Shown here piece after piece: positions 14,499-24,100 of a stretch of 54,719 nt of DNA. Made by a program: the position numbers and the translations under genes. The number at the start of each line of letters is the position of its first letter. The first letter of the stretch is position 1. The stretch comes from Thermocrinis sp. (GTDB lineage Bacteria; Aquificota; Aquificia; Aquificales; Aquificaceae): positions 1-54,719 of the forward strand of contig NZ_DAIQAX010000010.1 in assembly GCF_036781485.1 (NCBI RefSeq), given 5' to 3'. The notes under the pieces are model-generated. The model was given only the letters and a program-made list of their open reading frames with translations, did no database searches and was not told the DNA's origin.

Positions 14499-14936
14499 AT
14501 GGCTAAGAAAGTGACTGCCACAGTGGAGCTTATGCTTCCTGCACAGCAAGCTACCCCTGCACCACCAGTTGGTCCAGCACTCGGTCAGCACGGAGTAAAT
14601 ATAATGGAATTTGTCAAACAGTTCAACGCAGCAAGCAAGGAATTTGAACCAGGCACCGTGGTGCCAGTTGTTATAACCATCTATCAAGACAGAAGCTTTA
14701 CCTTTGTAATGAAAACTCCCCCTGCATCCTACTTGCTGAAGAAAGCAGCCAAAGTCCAAAGTGGTTCTGGCGATCCAAAGAGGCAAAAGGTAGGTAAAAT
14801 AACAGTGGATCAGCTAAAAGAGATTGCCAAAATCAAACTGAAGGATATGAACACCAACGACTTGAATGCTGCCATGAGAACCATAGCCGGCACTGCAAAA
14901 AGCATGGGTATAGAAATAGAAGGTTGGAAGGAGTGA
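14499..14936 (+). CDS. rplK: Ribosomal protein L11
   Basis: 145 aa. L11 with 23S rRNA forms the GTPase-associated centre. PAQQATPAPPVGPALGQHGVN is split by the Pro-rich N-terminal/linker signature, and the C-terminal RNA-binding domain has GSGDPKRQKVG and AMRTIAGTAKSMG. GGAGG site. First gene of the operon and 3 nt from rplA. Confidence 0.98.
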   Translation: MAKKVTATVELMLPAQQATPAPPVGPALGQHGVNIMEFVKQFNAASKEFEPGTVVPVVITIYQDRSFTFVMKTPPASYLLKKAAKVQSGSGDPKRQKVGKITVDQLKEIAKIKLKDMNTNDLNAAMRTIAGTAKSMGIEIEGWKE

Positions 14937-14939
14937 GTA

Positions 14940-15665
14940 ATGAAGAGGGGTAAAAGGTACGCCAAATGTATTCAGCTATACGACAAAAACAGGCTTTATT
15001 CTGTAGAAGAGGCTGTAGGATTGTTGAAAAAGATGCAGGCTGAGTGCGGTCCAAAGTTTGACCAGACTGTTGAGCTTGCTATGAAGCTTGGAGTAGATCC
15101 AAAGTATGCAGACCAGATGGTAAGAGGCTCGGTTGTGCTTCCCAACGGCTTAGGTAGAGAGCTTAAAGTTTTGGTTTTGGCAGAAGGTGAAACGCAAAGA
15201 CTTGCAAAGGAAGCCGGTGCAGACTATGTAGGTGGAGAGGATCTGATAAACAAGATAATAAAGGAAGAGTGGGTGGATTACGATGTTGTCATAGCCACTC
15301 CCGATATTATGCCCAAAGTGGCAAAGTTGGGTAAAATACTGGGACCAAGGGGTCTTATGCCAAACCCGAAAACTGGCACCGTTACTACAAACGTAAAACA
15401 AGCTATAGAGGAGGCTAAAAAAGGTAGAGTGGAGTTTAAGGTAGACAAAACTGGCAACGTGCACATGCCAGTCGGTAAGGTTTCTTTTGAGGATGCAAAG
15501 TTAATTGAAAATATTTACGCTGCTATTGATGCGGTTGTAAAGGCAAAGCCTGCTGGTGCCAAGGGCCAGTACATTAGAAGTATAACTCTTTCTGGGACCA
15601 TGTCTCCAGGTGTGAAAGTGGACATAAGCACAACGCTTAGAAAGTTGCAGGAGGCGGTTGCATGA
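14940..15665 (+). CDS. rplA: Ribosomal protein L1
   Basis: 241 aa. L1 forms the mobile stalk near the E site and in other bacteria represses its own operon by binding the mRNA. Landmarks are VELAMKLGVDPKYADQMVRG, ILGPRGLMPNPKTGT and the C-terminal KSGPKGxY-like AGAKGQYIRS. Its last bases overlap the rplJ start (ATGA). Confidence 0.98.
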   Translation: MKRGKRYAKCIQLYDKNRLYSVEEAVGLLKKMQAECGPKFDQTVELAMKLGVDPKYADQMVRGSVVLPNGLGRELKVLVLAEGETQRLAKEAGADYVGGEDLINKIIKEEWVDYDVVIATPDIMPKVAKLGKILGPRGLMPNPKTGTVTTNVKQAIEEAKKGRVEFKVDKTGNVHMPVGKVSFEDAKLIENIYAAIDAVVKAKPAGAKGQYIRSITLSGTMSPGVKVDISTTLRKLQEAVA

Positions 15666-16198
15666 GAAAGGCGTGGGTATTAAAAGCAGAATTGGTGGAT
15701 GGTTACAAAGATAGGATAGGTAGGTCTAATCTGGTAATATTCTTCAACTATTCGGGCATAGATGCCTCGCCTCTTACTAAACTTAGAGCTGAGCTCAAAA
15801 GCATGAACGCAGAGCTTTTGGTAGGAAAAAACACACTGTTTTACAGAGCATTTATGCAAACTCCTGTGGCGGACCACAGGGAGGTGTTAGTAGGTCCCAC
15901 CGCTTTGGTTTTTGCTTATGGTGATCCTGTGGTTGTTGCAAAGAAGGTCTTTGAGGTTTCCAAGGAATTAAACAAAGAAAACCCCATAGCGAGCATAAAG
16001 GGTGGGTTTATGTCCGGAAAGTTTCTGAAACCACAGGATATACAGGCTCTTGCGGAATTACCCCCAAGGGAGGTGCTCATATCCAAACTTATGGGCACAC
16101 TGCAAGCACCTCTGATGAACTTTATAATGGCACTCAAGAGCATTCCCCAGAAGTTAGTTCTTACTTTAAAAGCAATAGAAGAGAAAAAATCCCAATAA
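15662..16198 (+). CDS. rplJ: Ribosomal protein L10
   Basis: 178 aa. L10 anchors the L7/L12 dimers to the stalk. The N-terminal domain has the LTKLRAELKSMNAELLVGKNTL block, and the C-terminal helix carries the L12-binding segments. It overlaps rplA by 4 nt and is followed after 12 nt by rplL with its own strong ribosome site. Confidence 0.97.
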   Translation: MRKAWVLKAELVDGYKDRIGRSNLVIFFNYSGIDASPLTKLRAELKSMNAELLVGKNTLFYRAFMQTPVADHREVLVGPTALVFAYGDPVVVAKKVFEVSKELNKENPIASIKGGFMSGKFLKPQDIQALAELPPREVLISKLMGTLQAPLMNFIMALKSIPQKLVLTLKAIEEKKSQ

Positions 16199-16210
16199 GG
16201 AGGTATAAAC

Positions 16211-16600
16211 ATGCCGACTATTAGCATTGAAGAGATAGTAGAGGCCATAGGCAACATGACAGTTTTGGAAGTTGCCGAGCTGGTCAAAAAACTGGAGGAG
16301 AAGTTCGGCGTTTCTGCAGCTGCTATGGTGGCAGCTGCGCCAGTGGCAGCAGGAGCTACTGCAGGTCCAGCTCCAGCAGCAGAAGAGAAGACAGAATTTA
16401 CCGTAATTCTCAAAAATCCTGGTGCTAATAAGATAAACGTAATAAAGGTCGTGAGGGAGATAACTGGTTTGGGTCTAAAAGAGGCAAAGGACTTGGTAGA
16501 TGGTGCTCCCAAACCTGTAAAGGAGGCAATTCCAAAGGAGGAAGCGGAAAAAATAGCCAAAAAGCTTCAGGAAGCAGGGGCAGAAGTAGAGATAAAGTGA
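16211..16600 (+). CDS. rplL: Ribosomal protein L7/L12
   Basis: 129 aa. An N-terminal dimerisation helix, an Ala/Pro-rich hinge (about 36-56) and a C-terminal factor-binding domain with GLGLKEAKDLVDGAP. AGGAGGT precedes the start, fitting the need for several copies per ribosome. A hairpin follows before rpoB. Confidence 0.98.
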   Translation: MPTISIEEIVEAIGNMTVLEVAELVKKLEEKFGVSAAAMVAAAPVAAGATAGPAPAAEEKTEFTVILKNPGANKINVIKVVREITGLGLKEAKDLVDGAPKPVKEAIPKEEAEKIAKKLQEAGAEVEIK

Positions 16601-16614
16601 TTATTTGTAAGAGT

Positions 16615-16668
16615 AAGCTTTTTTGCAAGCTAGTACCCCCTACCTGTAAAGGGGGTATTTTGTTTTTT
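16615..16668 (+). terminator. Hairpins between rplL and rpoB (likely attenuator)
   Basis: A small AGCTT/AAGCT hairpin (16616-16631) is followed by TACCCCC...GGGGGTA (16634-16657) and TTTTGTTTTTT. The second has the form of an intrinsic terminator. Since rpoB lacks a clear promoter in the next 60 bases, it probably works as a partial terminator that lowers rpoBC output relative to ribosomal proteins, as known at this junction in E. coli. Confidence 0.7.
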
Positions 16669-16726
16669 CCCCCATCCTATGGCATACTTTTAAGTTTAAC
16701 CCTAAAAATTTAGTAGAGGTAAAGGC

Positions 16727-19700
16727 ATGAAGAAGAACATCGCTCTTCCAAGAAAGTTCTTTGGTAAAAGAGAAGAGCTAATCAATCCTCCACACCTTCT
16801 TACAGTTCCCAAAGAGTCTTTTGAATCTTTCATACAGTTCAAAAAAGCCCCTCACAGCAGGGAACTGAAAGGGTTGGAGTACCTGTTTAGAACGTCCTTT
16901 CCCATGAAAGACCCAGATGAAAAGATTACCATAGAATACTTAGGATATGAAATTGGCGATTGGGAGTGTAATAAGTGTGGCTACAAAGCTTACTCGGATT
17001 CAAGCTTTCTTGGGGGATACGGAGTAGACTGCCCCAAGTGCGGTTCAAAGCTTGTCTATAAAGAAAAGTTTACTGTGGAAGATTGCAAGATAAGAGGTTT
17101 TAGTTATTCTGCTCCCCTAAGAGTTTTAGTTAGACTAAAAACTAAGACGAAAAAAGGTGAAAGGGTTAGCGAACCAAAGAAGGTGTATTTCGGAGAAATT
17201 CCTATGATGACGGAACACGGATCTTTCGTGATAAACGGAAGTGAGAGAGTATTGGTCAATCAACTGATACGTTCTCCTGGGGTTTTCTTTGAAGAAAAGG
17301 AAGAGAGGCAGAAAGAAACAACCATAGTGCGGATGATATACAGGGCTAGCATAATTCCAGATAAGGGTTCTAGGATAGAATTTGAGCTTTCTAGCACGGC
17401 CGATACGCTTACCCTCAGAGTGGACAAGAAAAAAGTAAGTGGTTCATATGCATTTAGAGCTTTCGGTTTGGAAACTGCTTACAGCATACTTAAAGCTTTC
17501 TATCCAGAAACTAAAAAGTTCTTTGTCAGAAATGGTGCCTTGTTTGATTGGGAAACAGGAGAAGAGTACAAAACAGAGGATTTAGAAGGTTTTTACCTGT
17601 TTGCCATACTCAAATACAAGGGAATAGTGGAAGGAAAGGGAACTGAGGAGGAGTTTATAGAAGAAAGATACATAGAAGATACAAATCTTTTGGAAAGACT
17701 GCTTAAAGATGAAAGAATACGCGTAGAAGAGGTCTGTGCGGTTTCTAAAGAAAGCACTGTAAAGAGTCCCTATGGTAAGATCATAGTGGAAACTTTAATT
17801 TCTGAATGTTCGCCAAAAGATCCCGACAAAAGAAGCCAGATAAGGATACCTTCTAAATTCAAGCTATCCGACATTGCGCTGGTGGATATATACAAAAAGC
17901 TTAGGGCTGTTGAACCTATGGTGATGGAATTGGAGCATCTTATAAACAGGGCGAGGAATCACTTTGAACTGTACTTTAAGGATATAACGAGATACGACCT
18001 TTCCAAGGTGGGTAGGGTAAAGCTCAATGCAAAGGTGCACAACGTACCAAAGGTATTAAAACCTGCAGATGTAGAGAAGTTGAGCTCTCTGCCTCCTCTG
18101 GTAGTGGTAGAAGATGGAACAGAAAGATTGGCTACAGAAGAGCTTCTTAAAGAGCTTTTCAAAACCAAGAGTGAGGTAAGGGTTAAAGACTATACAGAAG
18201 GGGAGGCGAGGTTTTTAAGTGCTTTGGATCTTGTAAATGTGGTCAAGTATCTTATAGACCTCAGGTACGGAAGGCAAAAGAAGGATGATATAGCCTATCT
18301 TGGCAATAGGAGAGTTCGTGCGGTTGGGGAGCTTTTGGAGAACCAATGCAGGATAGGTATAGCCCGTATGGAAAAGTACTTCAGAGACAGGTGTACAGTA
18401 GTGAGTCCAGATGACCCGAACCTCAAACCTCAGGATCTTCTCCAGCCAAGGTACTTGACGGGTGCGATTTACGACTTTTTGAAAGGTGGCACACTCTCCC
18501 AATACTTGGACAACACCAATCCGCTCTCCGCTACAACTCACAAAAGAAGACTTTCTGCTATGGGTCCGGGAGGTCTTACAAGGGAAAGTGCAAAATTTGA
18601 AATAAGGGACGTGCACCCATCCCACTACGGTAGGATCTGTCCCATAGAAACACCAGAGGGGCAAAACATAGGTTTGGTCACATCCCTTACAGTATACGCT
18701 CAACTTAACGAATACGGTTTTATAGTCACACCATACAGAAAGGTTGAGAATGGTATAGTTAAGGATGATGTAGAATACTTGGCCGCTTATGAAGAAGAGA
18801 ATTTTGTAATAGCCCAATACACACCTTATGGAGAGGATGGCAAGCTTAAAACTGACAGGGTGTATGCAAGGTACAAAAACGACATCCAGATAGTGCGTCC
18901 AGAACAGGTTAATTACATGGACATAACACCAAGGCAAGTAGTTTCTGTATCCGCTTCTTTAATACCCTTCTTAGAACACGACGACGCAAACAGAGCGCTT
19001 ATGGGTTCAAACATGCAGAGACAAGCAGTGCCTCTGATATTCACCCAAGCTCCCTTAGTAGGTACCGGTATGGAGAGAATTGTGGCGCGGGATAGTGGGG
19101 CTATTGTGGTTGCAAAAAGGAGCGGATTGGTAGAGGAAGTGGATAGTAAGAGGATCGTCGTCAGGGTATATCCAGAAGAAATTGACCTAAACGATCCAAC
19201 GGATATAGGTATAGACATATACGAACTTGAGAAGTTTAAAAGAACAAACCAGAACACGTGCATAAATCAAAGACCCTTAGTAGTTAAGGGTCAATCGGTA
19301 AAGAAGGGAGATGTGCTAGCCGATGGCCAATCCACATACAAAGGAGAACTTGCTTTAGGGAAGGATGTTCTTGTAGCCTTCATGCCATGGAGAGGATACA
19401 ACTTTGAGGATGCCATCGTTATCTCAGAGCGTTTGGTAAGAGAGGACGTTTATACTTCCATCCACATAGAAGAGCTGGAAGTAGAAGCTAGGGAAACCAA
19501 GCTGGGTTATGAAGAGATCACTCGCTCTATTCCAGGTGTGCCAGAAAGGGCATTGGCTCACTTGGATGAGTTTGGTATAGTGAAGATCGGAACATACGTA
19601 AAGCCAGGGGATATTCTAGTTGGAAAAGTTACTCCAAAGGGTGAGAGCCAGCTAACGCCTGAGGAAAAACTCTTGCAGGCTATCTTCGGAGAAAAGTCAA

Positions 19701-21124
19701 GGGACGTTAAAGACACTTCCCTGAGATGCCCTCCAGGTGTGGAAGGTGTGGTGGTGGATGTAAAAATCTTTGCAAGAAAAATAGGGGAAAGAAGAAACTA
19801 TTTGGCGGAGCATGTGGAAAGGCAAGAAAGAGAGCAACTGGAAGCAGAGCTTGAGAAGAAGAAGAAGCTTATAGTGGAAGGCAGGAACAAGTTAGTAAAG
19901 AGCTTGGTTTTGGGTAAGGCTTTAGACAAGGAAATAACAATAAAGAAAAAGACGTATCCAAAAGGTACTGTTATAAATGACGCCCTATTTGAAGTGCTTC
20001 TAAATTACATAATTACCAAACCGGAGAACCTTTTTGAAGATGAACAGCTCTGCGAAAAGATAAAGGAAATAAGGGATAGGACGCGGTCCCAAGCGGATAT
20101 GATAAGTAAGATTTACGAAGAGAAAATAGAGGCTGTGGGTAAGAAAAGCGAACTACCTCAGGGAGTAATCGCCCTAGTAAAGGTATACATAGCTCAGAAG
20201 AGAAAGATAAAGGTTGGAGACAAGATGGCAGGTAGGCACGGAAACAAGGGTGTCATATCGGTAGTTTTACCCGTGGAAGATATGCCCTTCCTTGAAGACG
20301 GCACACCGGTGGATATAGTTCTTAACCCTCTGGGTGTTCCCTCTCGTATGAACGTGGGTCAAATACTAGAAACTCACTTGGGATGGGCTGCAAAGGAGCT
20401 TGGGAAAAAACTAGGTAAGCTTATACAAGAAATAAAGGACAGAAAGGAAATTACAGAGTTTTTGAAAAGGATCTACAGCGTGGGTGACACACCCGATGGT
20501 CAAAACGCAAAGGCTATTGAAGACTTTCTAAATTCTCTTACCGATCAAGAATTTAAGGAGATTGTTCAAGAGTATGCGGAATACGGCATACCCATGGCCA
20601 CTCCCGTTTTTGAAGGTGCTAGCGAAGAGCATATAAAGGAGCTTCTTAGGATGGCTGGTCTTCCGGAGGATGGGAAGACTGTGCTATACGATGGAAGGAC
20701 GGGAGAACCCTTTGATATGAGAGTCACTGTAGGTTATATGCATATGCTTAAACTCATACACATGGTGGATGACAAGATCCACGCAAGGAGCACAGGTCCC
20801 TATTCGCTGGTTACCCAGCAACCTCTGGGTGGTAGGGCCCAATTTGGTGGGCAAAGGCTCGGAGAGATGGAGGTTTGGGCTTTAGAAGCTCACGGTGCAG
20901 CCTATACTCTGCAAGAAATGCTAACAGTCAAGTCTGACGACATAGAAGGACGTACAAAAGCTTACGAGGCCATAGTTAAGGGTAAATACATGTATTCTCC
21001 TGGCATACCGGAATCCTTTAGGGTTTTAGTAAGAGAACTGAAAGCCTTGGGCTTGGACGTAAGGTGTGAAAACGGGGCGGATATGCCCTGTGATCAAGTG
21101 AAAAAGACGGAGGAAGAAGCATGA
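16727..21124 (+). CDS. rpoB: RNA polymerase beta subunit
   Basis: 1465 aa (E. coli 1342). The rifampicin-binding region QYLDNTNPLSATTHKRR...SAMGPGG lies near residues 592-617, and LEHDDANRALMGSNMQRQ and the late GGRAQFGGQRLGEMEVWAL are conserved. An insertion in the N-terminal part, about residues 78-112, holds a C4 zinc-ribbon pattern, C81-x2-C84 and C102-x2-C105, between EYLGYEIG and the segment leading to RGFSYSAPLRV. E. coli and Bacillus beta lack this. GAGGTAA lies before the ATG. The 3' end overlaps rpoC by 4 nt (ATGA), which favours equal subunit synthesis. Confidence 0.98.
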   Translation: MKKNIALPRKFFGKREELINPPHLLTVPKESFESFIQFKKAPHSRELKGLEYLFRTSFPMKDPDEKITIEYLGYEIGDWECNKCGYKAYSDSSFLGGYGVDCPKCGSKLVYKEKFTVEDCKIRGFSYSAPLRVLVRLKTKTKKGERVSEPKKVYFGEIPMMTEHGSFVINGSERVLVNQLIRSPGVFFEEKEERQKETTIVRMIYRASIIPDKGSRIEFELSSTADTLTLRVDKKKVSGSYAFRAFGLETAYSILKAFYPETKKFFVRNGALFDWETGEEYKTEDLEGFYLFAILKYKGIVEGKGTEEEFIEERYIEDTNLLERLLKDERIRVEEVCAVSKESTVKSPYGKIIVETLISECSPKDPDKRSQIRIPSKFKLSDIALVDIYKKLRAVEPMVMELEHLINRARNHFELYFKDITRYDLSKVGRVKLNAKVHNVPKVLKPADVEKLSSLPPLVVVEDGTERLATEELLKELFKTKSEVRVKDYTEGEARFLSALDLVNVVKYLIDLRYGRQKKDDIAYLGNRRVRAVGELLENQCRIGIARMEKYFRDRCTVVSPDDPNLKPQDLLQPRYLTGAIYDFLKGGTLSQYLDNTNPLSATTHKRRLSAMGPGGLTRESAKFEIRDVHPSHYGRICPIETPEGQNIGLVTSLTVYAQLNEYGFIVTPYRKVENGIVKDDVEYLAAYEEENFVIAQYTPYGEDGKLKTDRVYARYKNDIQIVRPEQVNYMDITPRQVVSVSASLIPFLEHDDANRALMGSNMQRQAVPLIFTQAPLVGTGMERIVARDSGAIVVAKRSGLVEEVDSKRIVVRVYPEEIDLNDPTDIGIDIYELEKFKRTNQNTCINQRPLVVKGQSVKKGDVLADGQSTYKGELALGKDVLVAFMPWRGYNFEDAIVISERLVREDVYTSIHIEELEVEARETKLGYEEITRSIPGVPERALAHLDEFGIVKIGTYVKPGDILVGKVTPKGESQLTPEEKLLQAIFGEKSRDVKDTSLRCPPGVEGVVVDVKIFARKIGERRNYLAEHVERQEREQLEAELEKKKKLIVEGRNKLVKSLVLGKALDKEITIKKKTYPKGTVINDALFEVLLNYIITKPENLFEDEQLCEKIKEIRDRTRSQADMISKIYEEKIEAVGKKSELPQGVIALVKVYIAQKRKIKVGDKMAGRHGNKGVISVVLPVEDMPFLEDGTPVDIVLNPLGVPSRMNVGQILETHLGWAAKELGKKLGKLIQEIKDRKEITEFLKRIYSVGDTPDGQNAKAIEDFLNSLTDQEFKEIVQEYAEYGIPMATPVFEGASEEHIKELLRMAGLPEDGKTVLYDGRTGEPFDMRVTVGYMHMLKLIHMVDDKIHARSTGPYSLVTQQPLGGRAQFGGQRLGEMEVWALEAHGAAYTLQEMLTVKSDDIEGRTKAYEAIVKGKYMYSPGIPESFRVLVRELKALGLDVRCENGADMPCDQVKKTEEEA

Positions 21125-24100
21125 GAAAAGGTTTGCTTCCCTTTGAAAAAATAAAGTTAATGCTGGCTTCCCCAGAAGAAATAAGAAGCTGGAGCTATGG
21201 GGAGGTTAAAAAGCCCGAAACCATAAATTACAGAACTCATAAGCCGGAAAAGGACGGTCTTTTCTGCGCAAAAATATTTGGACCTATAAAAGATTACGAG
21301 TGCCTTTGCGGTAAATACAGAGGAAAGAGGTATGAAGGAACGATATGCGACAGATGCGGTGTGGAAGTTACCAAATCTTACGTTCGTAGGGAAAGGTTTG
21401 GACACATAGAGCTTGCTGCTCCTGTAGTGCACATATGGTTTTTAAAGAGCAGTCCCTCTAAGATTGCCACCCTTTTGGGTTTGTCCTCAAGGGATGTGGA
21501 AAGGGTTATCTACTTTGAATCTTACTTGGTCATAGAGTATCCCAGCGAGGATGAAAGGACAATCTTTGAACAAGCCGAGGATACCATACCTATCAAGGAC
21601 GATATGGGCAATACGGTATTTGTGAAGCTCCATGTGATGGATGAAGATAAATATCTCAGCGAGTACGCAGGTAATCTGGAGCACAAGTACGAGGGTGGTA
21701 TGGGAGCAGAGGCTATAAAGAAGGTGCTATCAGTTCTTGATTTGGAAGCTTATGCCAAAAAGCTGAGGATGGAAGTTAAACCCTACAGCTTTTCCTTTGA
21801 GGACATGAACAAAGAGTTGGAAGTAAAGTACAAAAAGCTCTATCATAAGATGATAAAAGCTGTAGCGGATAACTTTAGGCTTTATGCAATAGACCTATCA
21901 ATTCCAGAGGGTATGACCTTAGACCAAGCTCTTTTGGGTGTGTTTAACGAAGAGTTGTATCTGGACGTTCATAGTGGGAAAATATACAACCAAGATTGTG
22001 AAGGCTGTTTAACTGGTAATAGAGCTATTCGAGAGTTCTATGAGCAGCAAAGGTCCAAGAGGAATGATATTCCAGTCTTTGAGAAGATTGAAGAAGATAT
22101 AAGGAATACAGTCCTTAAGGAACTCTCGGAAAGTAAAATCAAAAAACAGCTTAGAGTGCTAAAGCTGGTGGAAAGCTTTATAAAGAGTGGAAACAAACCA
22201 GAGTGGATGGTTCTTGAGGTTTTGCCTGTCCTTCCACCCGAACTTAGGCCTTTGGTCGCTCTAGATGGGGGTAGGTTTGCCACCTCAGACCTTAACGATC
22301 TGTACAGAAGGATCATAAACAGGAACAACAGGCTGAAAAGGCTTATAGAGCTGGACGCTCCCGAGATAATAATAAGAAACGAAAAGAGGATGCTTCAGGA
22401 GGTTGTCAATGCCCTCATAGATAACGGCAAAGGTGGAAAGGTCATAACCCAAAACGGAAGGGCTCTCAAATCCTTGGCAGATTATCTGAAAGGTAAGCAG
22501 GGAAGGTTTAGGCAAAACCTTCTTGGGAAAAGGGTAGACTACTCTGGAAGGTCGGTCATCGTGGTTGGTCCTGAGCTCAAAATGCATCAGTGCGGTCTTC
22601 CCAGAATAATGGCTCTTGAGCTGTTTAAACCTTTTGTCTACAGAAGACTGGAAGAGAAGGGCTATGCCACTTCCATCAAAAGTGCAAAAAAACTCGTAGA
22701 AAACAAGACCCCTGAGGTTTGGGAATGTTTGGAAGAGGTGGTAAAACAACATCCAGTTCTGCTTAACAGAGCTCCTACTCTTCACAGGATGTCCATTCAA
22801 GCCTTTGAACCTGTCCTTGTGGACGGAAAAGCCATACAGCTTCATCCGTTGGTCTGTCCTCCATTTAATGCGGACTTTGACGGAGACCAGATGGCAGTTC
22901 ATGTGCCCTTGGGTATCCACGCCCAGCTGGAAGCTTATATACTGATGCTTTCCACCCAAAACATACTCTCACCAGCCCACGGAAAGCCCATAACTCTACC
23001 TTCCCAGGATATTGTGCTTGGTCTTTACTACTTGACTCAAGTAGTGAAGGGTGTTAAAGGTGAAGGTAAGCTGTTCTACAATAGACAGCAGGTTTTGCTA
23101 GCATTAGAAAACGGTGTGGTGGACATACACGCCCTAATAAAACTCAGACTGGAAGATGGAAAAGTTATAGAAACCACTCCCGGAAGGGTGCTTCTTAATA
23201 GCATACTTCCAGAAGATTTTCCTTTCTTGAACGAAGTTTTGGATAAAAAGGGAATATCAAAGCTTATCTCCAAGGTTTACGAAAAGTATGGAGTGGAGAT
23301 AACAGCCCAACTTCTTGACAGCATTAAAGAGCTAGGCTTTAAGATGGCAACCAAAGCGGCCATTTCCATAGGTATAGAGGATCTTCAGGTTCCAACAGTG
23401 AAAAGGGAAATACTCAAAGATGCGTTCCAGCAAACAGACGAAATAGCCGACCTATACAGAAAAGGTATTCTAACATCAAAGGAAAGGTACAACCGGATAA
23501 TTGATCTGTGGTCTGAAATAACAGATAAGGTATCCCGAGCTATGTTTGATGAGATAGAAAGGTCTTCCCGTGAGGAAAGAGGAAAGGTCTATCCTGGAAC
23601 CTTCAATCCTATATACATGATGGCAATTTCTGGTGCAAGGGGAAACAGAGATCAGATAAGACAGCTTGCTGCGATGAGAGGACTTATGGCAAAGCATACG
23701 GGTGAGTTTATAGAAACCCCCATAACCGCAAACTTTAGAGAAGGACTTTCTGTGCTTGAGTACTTTATTTCTACCTATGGAGCCAGAAAAGGTCTTGCGG
23801 ACACTGCTCTAAAGACTGCCTTTGCGGGCTATCTTACAAGAAGACTTGTAGACGTTACCCAGGACATCATGATCACTCAGAAGGATTGCGGAACTACCAA
23901 AGGTATAGAGATGACGGCCATAGTGGAAGGTGGAGAGGAGAAGGTGCCCCTAAGAGACAGAATAATAGGAAGGACTTTGGCAGAGGATGTGATAGATCCA
24001 TACACGGGAGAAATCATCGCAGAAAGAAATACCATAATAGATCCAGAGCTTGCGGAAAAAATAGTTCATAGAGGTATAGAAAAGGTAAAAGTGCGCTCAC

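Noticed and set aside
15150..15464. Antisense frames in rplA, rpoB and rpoC as genes
   Set aside because: They have no ribosome sites, no family resemblance, and lie opposite highly conserved coding sequence.
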